Below, piece after piece: positions 25,838-34,239 of a DNA stretch of 64,000 nucleotides. Every line of letters starts with the position of its first letter. Positions within the stretch are counted from its first letter, which is position 1. A model generated the notes under the pieces. It was given only the letters and a program-made list of their open reading frames with translations, made no database searches and was not told the DNA's origin. Source of the stretch: Mycobacterium sp. GTDB taxonomy: Bacteria; Actinomycetota; Actinomycetes; Mycobacteriales; Mycobacteriaceae. The position numbers were made by a program, and so were the translations under genes. The stretch is from NCBI GenBank assembly GCA_021732005.1, contig JAKFVT010000063.1, positions 124,001 through 188,000 of the forward strand, read 5' to 3'.

Positions 25838-25855
25838 CGGTACGTCACTGTACCG
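25838..25855. promoter_or_regulatory. Operator dyad 1 upstream of P450
   Basis: CGGTAC-GTCACT-GTACCG: perfect 6-base arms with a 6-base centre. It lies directly upstream of the P450 Shine-Dalgarno, 22 bases (two helical turns) from an identical-architecture site. Confidence 0.7.
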
Positions 25856-25859
25856 GCAA

Positions 25860-25877
25860 CGGTACGCCGATGTACCG
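25860..25877. promoter_or_regulatory. Operator dyad 2 upstream of P450
   Basis: CGGTAC-GCCGAT-GTACCG, the second copy of the dyad, with only GCAA between the two. The pair may allow cooperative dimer binding by a TetR-type repressor. Confidence 0.7.
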
Positions 25878-25964
25878 GGCGATACAACGGCAGCTGCGCG
25901 GGCTGCTCCCAGTACTGTTGAAACCCGGGGCACCGTACCGCCGGCCCAAGAGGAGTGAGCACTG

Positions 25965-26189
25965 ATGTCTGGCACCGACGAGCGGCAGGCCCTTTCCGCG
26001 GCCGGCGAAGAAAAGGGCTGGCAGCGCCGTGAGCGCGGCCGTGTCGATGTGTACCTGCGCGACAAGTACCGGGTGCGGGTGATCTGGCAAGGCAACGAGG
26101 TCATCAGCGGCGCCTCGTTCTTCGACAACGAGTGGTACGAGATGTACACCCGCGACCTGGCCAAGGTTCGCGCCTGGCTCAAGAAGTAG
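25965..26189 (+). CDS. Small conserved protein, unknown function
   Basis: 74 residues: MSGTDERQALSAAGEEKGW, then RVDVYLRDKYRVRVIWQGNEV, FFDNEWYEMYTRDLAKVRAWLKK. Soluble, basic in the centre, with many aromatics; no family recognised. A plausible AAGAGGAG Shine-Dalgarno lies before the ATG. It is transcribed away from the P450 gene and may share the operator-bearing intergenic region. It ends 6 bases from the convergent TetR gene. Confidence 0.7.
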   Translation: MSGTDERQALSAAGEEKGWQRRERGRVDVYLRDKYRVRVIWQGNEVISGASFFDNEWYEMYTRDLAKVRAWLKK

Positions 26190-26195
26190 CCCGGC

Positions 26196-26822
26196 TCAGC
26201 CGCCGCGATGCGGGCCCAGTAGGGCGATGGCCGCGGCGACCGCCTCGTCGGCGACGTCCTTCATCCGGCCGCCGCTCTCGACTGTCACCGCGGTCAGTTC
26301 CCGCAATCCGCCGATCAGCATGATCGCCCGCTGACGGGACACCAGCGGAATGCCTGCGGCCCGCAGTTCCTCGGTGTCGGACAGTGTCCGGACCATCACG
26401 ATGAACGACTCGGTGACTTCCCGCTGCAGCGTCCGGGCGGCCATCCCGAGGGCCGGGACGTCGCGGATCCAACTCAGCATCACCGCCGGTTCCGATTCGG
26501 CGTTGGCGACCCAGGCTTCGACGGCCTGCCTGATCTGCGTTTCCCACGGCGCCGCCGGGTCGACGGCGGCCGCGATCGTCTCCACAGCCCGGCGGTTCGT
26601 ATCGGCGAGCAGCGCGACCAAGCACGCTTCGCGGTCGGTGAAGTACTCGTAGAAGGTGCGTCGTGACGTCCGCGCGCGGCGCACGATGTCGGCGACGGTG
26701 GTCGCCGAATATCCGACGTCGGTGATCGAGGCGGCCAGCGCGTCGATGAGTCGCTGGCGAGGCGTCGACGGGGCGGGATCTGACTGCGGTGCCGTGGATT
26801 CGACCGACGCAGACGACTTCAC
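26196..26822 (-). CDS. TetR-family regulator (probable P450/SGNH repressor)
   Basis: 208 residues: disordered N-terminus, helix-turn-helix at about 24-70 (LAASITDVGYSATTVADIV, RARTSRRTFYEYFTDREACL), then a helical ligand domain. GTG start at 26822. The upstream region holds a dyad CGTAC-N6-GTACG at 26858 of the same design as the two at the P450 promoter, so it probably represses itself, the P450 gene and the divergent SGNH hydrolase gene. Its inducer is unknown. Confidence 0.85.
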   Translation of the reverse strand: MKSSASVESTAPQSDPAPSTPRQRLIDALAASITDVGYSATTVADIVRRARTSRRTFYEYFTDREACLVALLADTNRRAVETIAAAVDPAAPWETQIRQAVEAWVANAESEPAVMLSWIRDVPALGMAARTLQREVTESFIVMVRTLSDTEELRAAGIPLVSRQRAIMLIGGLRELTAVTVESGGRMKDVADEAVAAAIALLGPHRGG

Positions 26823-26857
26823 CTTTTGTACACCCCAGCTTCCATTCGCCTGCCGAT

Positions 26858-26873
26858 CGTACTGCGGTGTACG
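26858..26873. promoter_or_regulatory. Operator dyad 3 between TetR and SGNH genes
   Basis: CGTAC-TGCGGT-GTACG: 5-base arms, 6-base centre, the inner part of the P450 operators. It lies 4 bases before the TAAAGT -10 box (26878-26883) of the SGNH gene. A TGTACA half-site-like palindrome at 26827-26832 abuts the TetR start. Confidence 0.6.
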
Positions 26874-26891
26874 GCGCTAAAGTCGAAGTTC

Positions 26892-27695
26892 ATGTCCGAC
26901 ATCGGCTTCTCTCGCTATGTCGCGATCGGCGACAGTCAGACCGAAGGTCTGTGGGACGGCGACGACACCCATGGACTGATCGGGTTCGCCGACCGGCTGG
27001 CCGCCACCCTGGACAACCGCCATCCCGGGTTGCTGTACGCCAATCTCGCGATCCGCGGCAAACGGGTGATCGACGTCCTGGAAGATCAGCTCCCCCGAGC
27101 GTTGGCGATGGACCCTGATCTGGTCACGGTCTGCATCGGGATGAACGACGTCACACGACCGGGCCGCACGTTCACCAGGGCAATGGGCGATCTCGACAAC
27201 GTCTACCGCCAGTTGGCGGACTCTGGCGCGACGGTGGTGACGACGACATTCCCGGACGTCGCGAAGATGCTGCCGGTGGGCCGGTTGATCGGTGCGCGCA
27301 TCCGGGAGGTCAATGCGGTCATCGGCCAGGCTGCCGACCGGCACGGGTTCGGTCTGGTCGATCTGTACAACGCCGAGTCGATGAACGAGACGTCGAACTG
27401 GAGTCACGACCGCATGCACGCCTCGACGCGGGGCCACATCCTGTTCGCCGAGGCCGCCGCCGAAGCGCTGAAACTGCCTGGCAGCAACCATGATTGGGCG
27501 CAGCCAAGCGGCGAAGAGGTCCAGGACGGCTTCTGGCAGCGCATGTATGCGCAAGGCCAGTGGACCCGTGGCCTGCTGATCCCGTGGCTGTGGCGGCACG
27601 CGCGCGGCCGGTCCTCTGGTGACGGTAGGGACCCGAAATACGGTGTCCTGCAGCCTGTTTCTCAGCTCGTAGTCGAGGCCCACCAGACGGCCTGA
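26892..27695 (+). CDS. SGNH/GDSL hydrolase
   Basis: 267-residue SGNH-fold hydrolase. Block I VAIGDSQTEGL gives the nucleophile Ser, GMNDVTRPG carries the block III Asn, and SHDRMHAST carries the Asp/His pair near residue 175. There is no signal peptide, so it is probably a cytoplasmic esterase or acyl hydrolase. TAAAGT sits 8 bases before the ATG, consistent with a leaderless mRNA, and a TetR operator overlaps the promoter. An alternative start at 26826 would run through the operator and is unlikely. Confidence 0.88.
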   Translation: MSDIGFSRYVAIGDSQTEGLWDGDDTHGLIGFADRLAATLDNRHPGLLYANLAIRGKRVIDVLEDQLPRALAMDPDLVTVCIGMNDVTRPGRTFTRAMGDLDNVYRQLADSGATVVTTTFPDVAKMLPVGRLIGARIREVNAVIGQAADRHGFGLVDLYNAESMNETSNWSHDRMHASTRGHILFAEAAAEALKLPGSNHDWAQPSGEEVQDGFWQRMYAQGQWTRGLLIPWLWRHARGRSSGDGRDPKYGVLQPVSQLVVEAHQTA

Positions 27696-27703
27696 ATTTG
27701 CCA

Positions 27704-27719
27704 TGTGAGCCAGGTCACC
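27704..27719. promoter_or_regulatory. Candidate CRP site
   Basis: TGTGA-GCCAGG-TCACC matches 9 of the 10 defined positions of the mycobacterial CRP consensus TGTGA-N6-TCACA. It lies in the 175-base region between the SGNH and MCE genes, about 150 bases upstream of the MCE start. Binding is inferred. Confidence 0.45.
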
Positions 27720-27870
27720 CGACGGCCGACCCCCGGAGTTCATCACTGGTATCGATTGGTCTGAAAACCCCGACGTCAACGGCATGCGTGGGATAGTGGC
27801 AGGGCAACGAATGGCGCGCTGCGGGTGAACTGCAGTCGGCGGAGGGGACCCGAGATGGGTAGACGCGGAC

Positions 27871-29112
27871 ATGAATGACCGCGGCGGCGCTGCGCCGGGG
27901 TGGCTCGAGTCCCGCGCCCGGCACTGGCAGTTCTCGCCCCCGCTGAAGACCGCATTCGCGGTGACCGCCATCCTGCTCACGATCATCGTGGTGCTCGTCT
28001 ACATGCAGTTCCGTGGCGACTTCACCCCCAAGACCGAGCTGACCCTCATTTCGCAGCGGGCCGGCCTGGTGATGGACCCGGGGTCGAAAGTGACCTACAA
28101 CGGCGTCGAGATCGGTCGCGTCACGGGCGTCGACTCCATCGAGCGGGACGGCACGACCAAGGCCAAGCTGTCACTGAACGTCAACCCGAAGTACGTCGCG
28201 CTTATCCCGGCCAACGCCATCGCCGAGGTCAAGGCCAGCACCGTGTTCGGCAACAAGTACGTGTCCTTCCGCAGCCCGCCCGATCCCTCCAAGCAGCGGA
28301 TCTCCAGCGGCGACGTGATCGACGTGTCCCACGTGACGACAGAGTTCAACACGCTGTTCGAGACGCTCATCTCGATCTCGGAGAAGGTCGATCCGGTCAA
28401 GCTGAACATGACGCTCAGCGCGGCCGCCGAGGCGCTCAACGGTCTGGGCACCAAGTTCGGCCGGTCGATCGTCAACGGCAACGCGGTGCTCGACGACGTC
28501 AACCCGCAGATGCCGCAGATCCGCACCAACATCCGGCAGCTGTCGAACCTGGCCGACGTCTACATCAAGGCCAGCCCGGAGTTCTGGGACTCCCTCGACC
28601 ACGCGGTCACCACCGCCAGCACGCTGAACGCCCAGCAGAAGGATCTGGACGCCGCGCTGTTGGCCTCCACCGGATTCGGCAACACCGGCGCCGACATCTT
28701 CGAACGCGGCGGCCCCTACTTCGTGCGCGGCCAGGCCGACCTGATCCCGACCGCCCAGCTGCTCGACACCTACAGCCCCGAGATCCTGTGCACCGTGCGC
28801 AACTACGCGACGTCCAACGCCAAGGACAGCGCCGGCGGCAACGGCTACTCGATCGACTTCCACATCGGCCTGACCGGCGCAGCCAACCCGTACGTGTATC
28901 CCGACAACCTGCCGCGGCTGAACGCCCAGGGTGGCCCCGGCGGAGCGCCCGGCTGCTGGCAGCCCATCACCCACGACTTCTGGCCGGCACCGTTCCTGGT
29001 CGCCGACTACGGCGCCTCGCTCGCGCCCTACAACCACTTCGAACTCGGCCAGCCCATCCTCACCGAGTACGTCTGGGGACGTCAGGTCGGCGAGAACACG
29101 ATCAACCCCTGA
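27871..29112 (+). CDS. Orphan MCE-family protein (MceA-like)
   Basis: 413 residues: short cytoplasmic N-terminus, one membrane helix (about 32-52, TAFAVTAILLTIIVVLVYM), MlaD/MCE domain (SQRAGLVMDPGSKVTYNGVEIGRV through FGNKYVSF), then the long helical MCE region (VDPVKLNMTLSAAAEALNG). MCE proteins form channels for lipid uptake across the envelope and are usually encoded as six genes, mceA-F, with two yrbE genes. Here the gene stands alone, with an F420-type oxidoreductase gene convergent to it. It may supply a subunit to a complex encoded elsewhere. It is possibly CRP-regulated through the site at 27704. Confidence 0.88.
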   Translation: MNDRGGAAPGWLESRARHWQFSPPLKTAFAVTAILLTIIVVLVYMQFRGDFTPKTELTLISQRAGLVMDPGSKVTYNGVEIGRVTGVDSIERDGTTKAKLSLNVNPKYVALIPANAIAEVKASTVFGNKYVSFRSPPDPSKQRISSGDVIDVSHVTTEFNTLFETLISISEKVDPVKLNMTLSAAAEALNGLGTKFGRSIVNGNAVLDDVNPQMPQIRTNIRQLSNLADVYIKASPEFWDSLDHAVTTASTLNAQQKDLDAALLASTGFGNTGADIFERGGPYFVRGQADLIPTAQLLDTYSPEILCTVRNYATSNAKDSAGGNGYSIDFHIGLTGAANPYVYPDNLPRLNAQGGPGGAPGCWQPITHDFWPAPFLVADYGASLAPYNHFELGQPILTEYVWGRQVGENTINP

Positions 29113-29118
29113 GGTCGA

Positions 29119-30027
29119 TCAGCCCTTGAGGTCGAGCGCCGCCGCCAGTTCGCGCAGCGCCGGGCGCGGATCCCAGCTCGGGTCACCGTCGCCGAGCACC
29201 TGCACCACCACGTGGTCGGCGCCGGCGTCGAGGTGCGCGGTCACCGATGCGGCGGCCTGTTCGACCGACCCCTGGCCCACGATGCGTTCGGCGAGCCGGT
29301 CCGAACCGCCGCGCACCAGATCGGACTCGTCGAAGCCCTGCCGCAGCCACGAGTTGCGATAGTTCGGCAGGCCCGAATAGACCTCGAGATGCAGGTGGGC
29401 CCGGCGCATCTGCTCCTCGGCACTTTCCCCGACGACGACGGCCTGCTCGGACACCACCCACTTGTCCGGCCCGAGGATCTCGCGGGTGGTCGCGGTCTGC
29501 TCCGGCAGCACCAGGTAGGGATGCGCACCGTCGGCGTGCGTGCCGGACAGCTCGATCATCTTTGGCCCGAGGGCCGCGAGCAGACGGGTCGGACGCCCGG
29601 AGCCCGGCTCCACGAATTCCGGCAGACCGGCCATCCGGTCCAGATAGCCGCGCATGGTGGCCAGCGGCTTGTCGTAGGTTCCGCCGAGCATGTTCTCCAC
29701 CAACGGGCCGTGGCTGACGCCGAGACCGAGGACGAAACGGCCCGGGTAGGCGGCGGTCAGGCTACGGCCGCCGCCCTCGGCGATCGTCGCCAACCGGGCG
29801 TGGATATTGGCGATGCCGGTGCCCAGCACCAGGCGCTGCGTTCCGGCCAGGAACACCGCGGACTGCACCATGCAGTCCTTCAGACCGACCTCCGGGATGA
29901 ACAGCGACCCGAAGCCGAGCGCTTCGATCTCCTGCGCTACTTCGACGGCTGCAGGCATCGACCAGCTCTCGCTCGCCCACCACACGCCGATTCGGGCCGG
30001 AAAGTCGATGGTCGGGCGGTCAGTCAA
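29119..30027 (-). CDS. LLM-class F420-dependent oxidoreductase (TIGR03620-like)
   Basis: 302-residue TIM-barrel protein of the luciferase-like superfamily: IGVWWASESW near the N-terminus, AEGGGRSLTAAYPGRFVLGLGVSHGPLVENMLGG in the core. This branch in mycobacteria generally uses cofactor F420 rather than FMN. Substrate unknown. Its ATG lies inside the end of the upstream TetR gene (8-base overlap), so the regulator gene and this gene form one unit, suggesting that this TetR controls it. Confidence 0.82.
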   Translation of the reverse strand: MTDRPTIDFPARIGVWWASESWSMPAAVEVAQEIEALGFGSLFIPEVGLKDCMVQSAVFLAGTQRLVLGTGIANIHARLATIAEGGGRSLTAAYPGRFVLGLGVSHGPLVENMLGGTYDKPLATMRGYLDRMAGLPEFVEPGSGRPTRLLAALGPKMIELSGTHADGAHPYLVLPEQTATTREILGPDKWVVSEQAVVVGESAEEQMRRAHLHLEVYSGLPNYRNSWLRQGFDESDLVRGGSDRLAERIVGQGSVEQAAASVTAHLDAGADHVVVQVLGDGDPSWDPRPALRELAAALDLKG

Positions 30028-30736
30028 GGTCGCTCCTCAGTGGTTCGGTCGGGGGAAGGGATTCGATGCGCAAGGTGTCGCCTGTCAGCATGGCGATCGA
30101 ACTGCGGAGCTCTTCAGCCGGGGTCGGCGGCGGCAGCGCCTGCTGCGGACCGACCCGAAACGAGTCGACCATCAGCGCGGCGAATCGGCGCCAGGCGTCC
30201 GGTGCGTGTTCGCGGGTCGCTTCCAGCACACCGGTGTTGGCCAGCAGCATCACCACGATGTCCCCGACGCCGATGTCCGGACGCAGCGTCCCGTCCTGTT
30301 GCGCTCGGGTGATCACCTGCCCGAGTTTCTCGACGGCCTCGGCGGCGCGCTGCTCGATGACCGAGCTGGCCGGGAACGCGGTGGTGAGCAGTGCCCGCAG
30401 TCCCGGGTCGGAGGCCTGTAGCGCACAGACGTCGTACACGAGGTCGCGGAAGCCGTCCCAGGCGCACGGGTTGTTGAGGGCTTTGTCGACTGCGTCCTCG
30501 TAGGAGGTCATGTTCCGCTCGAACGCCGCGATCGCCAGGTCGGTGCGGGTGGGGAAGCGCCGGTAGAGGGTTGCCACCCCCACCTCAGCGGCCCGGGCGA
30601 CGTCTTCCAGGGGAACCGACAGGCCGTGCTCGGCAAAAAGTCGGGCGGCAGCGGAGACGATCCGCTCCCGATTGCGTTCGGCGTCGGCCCGTAGTGGCCT
30701 GGACCGCTCCGCACCCCGATGTGCGCCCGGAATCAC
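30020..30736 (-). CDS. TetR-family regulator
   Basis: 238 residues. Helix-turn-helix at about 20-66 (AARLFAEHGLSVPLEDVA, EVGVATLYRRFPTRTDLAIAAF) and a ligand domain. GTG start assigned; a later start near the helix-turn-helix is possible. It overlaps the F420-type oxidoreductase gene and is divergent from the FadD gene, with 181 bases between. I see no clear dyad of its own, so its operator is unknown. Confidence 0.85.
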   Translation of the reverse strand: MIPGAHRGAERSRPLRADAERNRERIVSAAARLFAEHGLSVPLEDVARAAEVGVATLYRRFPTRTDLAIAAFERNMTSYEDAVDKALNNPCAWDGFRDLVYDVCALQASDPGLRALLTTAFPASSVIEQRAAEAVEKLGQVITRAQQDGTLRPDIGVGDIVVMLLANTGVLEATREHAPDAWRRFAALMVDSFRVGPQQALPPPTPAEELRSSIAMLTGDTLRIESLPPTEPLRSDLD

Positions 30737-30875
30737 CAGGCCAGACTACTCGCCGAAGTGGAGGCGCACCACCATTTATGGCTGAGGTTCGGGCGAGACG
30801 CACCGAGGAGCCGGCGACGTGTGGCGGTCCCGCTGGGTGATGTTCCGCCACCTGCCGATGTCGGCGCCCGTGGCA

Positions 30876-30895
30876 GACTAGAACGCGTTCTAGTC
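30876..30895. promoter_or_regulatory. KstR-type operator upstream of fadD
   Basis: GACTAGAACGCGTTCTAGTC, a perfect 20-base palindrome whose 14-base core matches the KstR motif TnnAACnnGTTnnA at every defined position. KstR is the cholesterol-catabolism repressor of mycobacteria. It lies 22 bases before the ATG of the acyl-CoA ligase gene. Confidence 0.8.
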
Positions 30896-30917
30896 TCGGC
30901 CACCCGGAGGACCGCCC

Positions 30918-32585
30918 ATGAGCAGCGCCGTCAGCTTCGACCTTTCGTCGGTGTTCAAGACCGTCGCCGAGACGCTGCCGGATCACGAGGCTCTCATCTG
31001 GCGGGGTCAGCGCCTGACGTACGCACAACTCGACGCCCGCATCGACGGCGTCGCGCACTATCTCACCGCTGCGGGACTGGGCTGCCACACCGAACGTGAC
31101 CAACTTGCGCCGCACGAATCCGGCCAGGACCACATCGGGCTGTACCTGCGCAACGGAAACCAGTACCTGGAGGCGATGGTCGCCGGCTACCGGGCCCGGG
31201 TCGCCCCCTTCAACGTCAACTACCGCTACGTGGAGGAAGAGCTCCTCTACCTCCTGACCGACTCCGGCGCCAAGGCCCTGGTCTACGGTGCCGAGTTCGC
31301 GCCGTGCGTGGCCGCCATCCGCGACCGGCTCCCGGAGCTGCGGGTGCTGATCCAGGTCGCCGACGCCAGCGGCAACGAATTGCTGCCCGGCGCGGTCGAT
31401 TACGAGTCCATCGTCAGCACGCCCGAGCCGGCCGGTGGCATGCCCACCCCCAGCGGCGACGATCTCTACATCCTCTACACCGGTGGAACCACCGGGATGC
31501 CCAAGGGTGTGCTGTGGCGCCAGCACGACATCTTCATGTCGGCGATGGGCGGCCGGCCGTTCGGCTCCGACACGTCGTTGTCGACGTACGCCGAACTCGC
31601 CGAGCAGGCCCGCACCAACGCCGGCTTCCGCTCGGTGCTGATGATCCCGCCGCTGATGCACGGCGCGGCGCAGTGGGCGGCGTTCAACATGTTCAGCACC
31701 GGCGGCTGGATGGTGCTGCCCGACGACGTCGACCGGCTCAACGCCCCCGCCGTGATGCGGCTGGCCGAACGTGAACGCGTGCTGAGCATTCCGGTGGTCG
31801 GCGACGCGATCGCCCGACCGCTGCTCGACGAGATCGAGACCGGCAACTACGACCTGTCCGGGCTGGTGACCATCACCAACGGCGGCGCACCGCTGTCGCC
31901 GACGGTCCGCGAACGGCTGCTGGCCGCCCTGCCCAACCTGATGGTGCTCGACGCCGTCGGGGCGTCGGAGACCGGCATGCAGATGACGACGATGGCGGCC
32001 AAGGGCGTCGAGCAGAAGGCCGCCACCTTCACCCCGCAGCACGACACCGCCATCATCTCAACGGATTTCAGCCAGGTGCTCGCACCCGGCGACGGCGAGG
32101 GCTGGCTTGCGCGGCGGGCCTACGTCCCGCTGGGCTACCTCGGTGATGCCGAGAAGTCGGCGCGCACCTTCCCTACCATCGACGGCGTGCGTTGGTCGGT
32201 GCCCGGTGACCGCGCCCGGTTCCTGGCAGACGGTCAGATCGAACTGCTCGGCCGCGATTCGGTCACCATCAATTCCGGCGGGGAGAAGATCTTCGCCGAG
32301 GAAGTCGAGCGCGCGGTCGCCAGCCATCCCGCGGTGTACGACGTGGTGGTCGCCGGGCGGCCGTCGGAACGGTGGGGCAGCGAGGTGGTGGCCATCGTGC
32401 AGTTCGCCGAGGGGCAGAGCGCCACCGATGCCGAACTCGCCGACGCCTGCCGCGAGCACATCGCGCACTACAAGCTGCCGAAGGCGTTCATCCGCACCGA
32501 GAAGGTGGTGCGCTCCCCCGCAGGCAAGGCCGACTACCGCTGGGCCAAGGAGCTCGCCGTGGAAAGCCTTGGCGCCCAGGCCTAG
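30918..32585 (+). CDS. Acyl-CoA synthetase, FadD19-like
   Basis: 555-residue ANL-superfamily ligase that would activate a carboxylate to its CoA thioester through an acyl-AMP. P-loop YTGGTTGMPKGV, A5-type VGASETG, WSVPGDRA and NSGGEKIFAEEVE near the hinge, and the catalytic lysine region SPAGKADYRW near the C-terminus. Length and sequence fit FadD19 of M. tuberculosis (548 residues), a steroid side-chain ligase. The perfect KstR palindrome 22 bases upstream supports a role in sterol or related terpenoid breakdown. GGAGG precedes the ATG. Confidence 0.85.
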   Translation: MSSAVSFDLSSVFKTVAETLPDHEALIWRGQRLTYAQLDARIDGVAHYLTAAGLGCHTERDQLAPHESGQDHIGLYLRNGNQYLEAMVAGYRARVAPFNVNYRYVEEELLYLLTDSGAKALVYGAEFAPCVAAIRDRLPELRVLIQVADASGNELLPGAVDYESIVSTPEPAGGMPTPSGDDLYILYTGGTTGMPKGVLWRQHDIFMSAMGGRPFGSDTSLSTYAELAEQARTNAGFRSVLMIPPLMHGAAQWAAFNMFSTGGWMVLPDDVDRLNAPAVMRLAERERVLSIPVVGDAIARPLLDEIETGNYDLSGLVTITNGGAPLSPTVRERLLAALPNLMVLDAVGASETGMQMTTMAAKGVEQKAATFTPQHDTAIISTDFSQVLAPGDGEGWLARRAYVPLGYLGDAEKSARTFPTIDGVRWSVPGDRARFLADGQIELLGRDSVTINSGGEKIFAEEVERAVASHPAVYDVVVAGRPSERWGSEVVAIVQFAEGQSATDAELADACREHIAHYKLPKAFIRTEKVVRSPAGKADYRWAKELAVESLGAQA

Positions 32586-32629
32586 ATCGCCGAGCGTCAC
32601 ACCAGAGTGACCGTCAATGGAAGGCCTGC

Positions 32630-33454
32630 CTACACCTTCATGTAGCCCTTGTCGGCCGGAATCTGGGCGGCGGTCAGCAATGCCGACGCATCACTGGCCA
32701 GGAACAGCACGACTTCGCTGACCTGGTTCGGCGCGATCAGCGACTCGGTGGGCAGCGCGCCCGGCGAGAAGCTGTAGACGTAGTGCGGGTGCTTCTCGAA
32801 CGTCGAGTACATCGACAGGTCGTTGCCCAGGGCCGTGTCGACACCGTAGGTGTGCACCGAGTTCACCCGGATCCCGTATTCGCCCACCTCGAGGGCGAGC
32901 GAATTCGCCAGTCCCACAACGCCGAACTTGCTGGCGCAGTAGTGCCCGGCGCCTGGCACGGCCTTGATTCCTGCCGATGAGCTGATCGCGATGATCGAAC
33001 CACCGTTGCCGGCCTCGATCATCGCCGGCACGCATGCCTGCACGGTGTTGAAGAACCCGGTGAGGTTGACGTCGATGATCTCCTGCCACTGCTCCTGCGG
33101 GATCTCCCAGGCCCGGCCCCAGCTCATCACTCCGGCGTTGGCGACGACCACGTCGAGGCGCCCGAATTGCTCGATGGCAGAGGCGATCACCCGCTTCTGA
33201 CCGTCGTGGTCACGTACATCGACCCGCTCGGCGCTGATCTTGACGCCTTCGTCCTCCACCAGGCGCACGGTGTCGGCGAGGTCTTCCGGCGTCGACGGTT
33301 CGTAGCCGATGTGGTTGCCCACCGGCCCGCAGGCGTCGATGGTGACGATGTCGGCGCCGGCCTGGGCCAGCCGCACACAGTGCGCGCGGCCCTGTCCCCT
33401 GGCCCCGCCGGTCACGTACGCAACTTTGCCCTCGAGCGGGCGATCACTTGTCAC
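32630..33454 (-). CDS. Mycofactocin-coupled SDR oxidoreductase
   Basis: 274-residue short-chain dehydrogenase. TGGARGQGRAH is the cofactor-binding Gly motif, NAG and the YxxxK (YCASK) catalytic pair are present. After beta-2 comes the long insert DACGPVGNHIGYEPSTPEDL typical of mycofactocin-dependent SDRs, whose tightly bound NAD is thought to be recycled through mycofactocin. It probably oxidises an alcohol; carveol-dehydrogenase-like enzymes are in this group. GTG start at 33454, with TATGGT 6 bases upstream (leaderless). It is convergent with fadD. The mycofactocin genes are not in the window. Confidence 0.87.
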   Translation of the reverse strand: MTSDRPLEGKVAYVTGGARGQGRAHCVRLAQAGADIVTIDACGPVGNHIGYEPSTPEDLADTVRLVEDEGVKISAERVDVRDHDGQKRVIASAIEQFGRLDVVVANAGVMSWGRAWEIPQEQWQEIIDVNLTGFFNTVQACVPAMIEAGNGGSIIAISSSAGIKAVPGAGHYCASKFGVVGLANSLALEVGEYGIRVNSVHTYGVDTALGNDLSMYSTFEKHPHYVYSFSPGALPTESLIAPNQVSEVVLFLASDASALLTAAQIPADKGYMKV

Positions 33455-33567
33455 GGCCTCACCATACGTACGCAGCACCGGTGGATGGTCGGGAATTCGG
33501 GAACCGCTCAGACTGCTGTGCACCGTATGCAGATCAACCTCGTCGCGGTGCGGGCCGCCGTCCTGCC

Positions 33568-34239
33568 GTGAACGTCACCGCGCCCACCACGTCGCGGCGC
33601 ACGATCGCGGCACTGTTGAGCCTCACCGCGGGTACCGGGGTGATCGACGCCGTGTCCTACCTCGGCCTCGGTCACGTCTTCGTCGCCAACATGACGGGCA
33701 ACATCGTCTTCCTCGGTTTCGCGGCAAATCCCAGCTCCGGGCTGTCGGCGTGGATGGCGCTGATCGCGTTGGGCGCGTTCATGTTCGGCGCACTGGTGGG
33801 CGGCGCCGTCGGTCACCGCGTGGCCGCGTCGCCGACGTGGCCGATGTCGGCGCTCCTGGTACAGGGGGTGCTTCTCGGTGTCGTCGCGGCGGCCGCTGCC
33901 GCCGTCGGTATCTCGACGTTGGGCCGCCCGGTCATCGTCGCGACACTGGCATTCGCGTTCGGCCTGCAGAACAGCACGGCCCGGCGGATGGCGGTCGCGG
34001 ACCTGACCACCACGGTGCTGACGCTGACGGTGACGGGGCTGGCCGCCGACAGTCGAGTCGCGGGAGGTCCGGGTGCCAAGCCCGTCCGCCGGTTGGCCTC
34101 GATCACCACGATGCTGGCCGGCGCTGTCGCCGGGGCGCTGCTGGTGCAGGTGTCGGTGCCGTTGACCATCGCGGTCGCGGCCGCGTGCGTGCTGGTGGCC
34201 GCGGTCCTGTTCGGCGTGGACCGCCGGGCCGACAGCTGA
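33568..34239 (+). CDS. DUF1275 (YoaK-type) membrane protein
   Basis: 223-residue integral membrane protein with about six helices: TAGTGVIDAVSYLGLGHVFVANMTGNIVFLG is the family signature, and FGLQNSTARRMAVADLTTTVLT follows. Function unknown; proposed transporter-like. The GTG at 33568 gives the family N-terminus; the longer frame to 33448 would run through the divergent SDR start. Its stop is directly adjacent to that of the convergent SDR gene (TGA|TCA). Confidence 0.8.
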   Translation: MNVTAPTTSRRTIAALLSLTAGTGVIDAVSYLGLGHVFVANMTGNIVFLGFAANPSSGLSAWMALIALGAFMFGALVGGAVGHRVAASPTWPMSALLVQGVLLGVVAAAAAAVGISTLGRPVIVATLAFAFGLQNSTARRMAVADLTTTVLTLTVTGLAADSRVAGGPGAKPVRRLASITTMLAGAVAGALLVQVSVPLTIAVAAACVLVAAVLFGVDRRADS

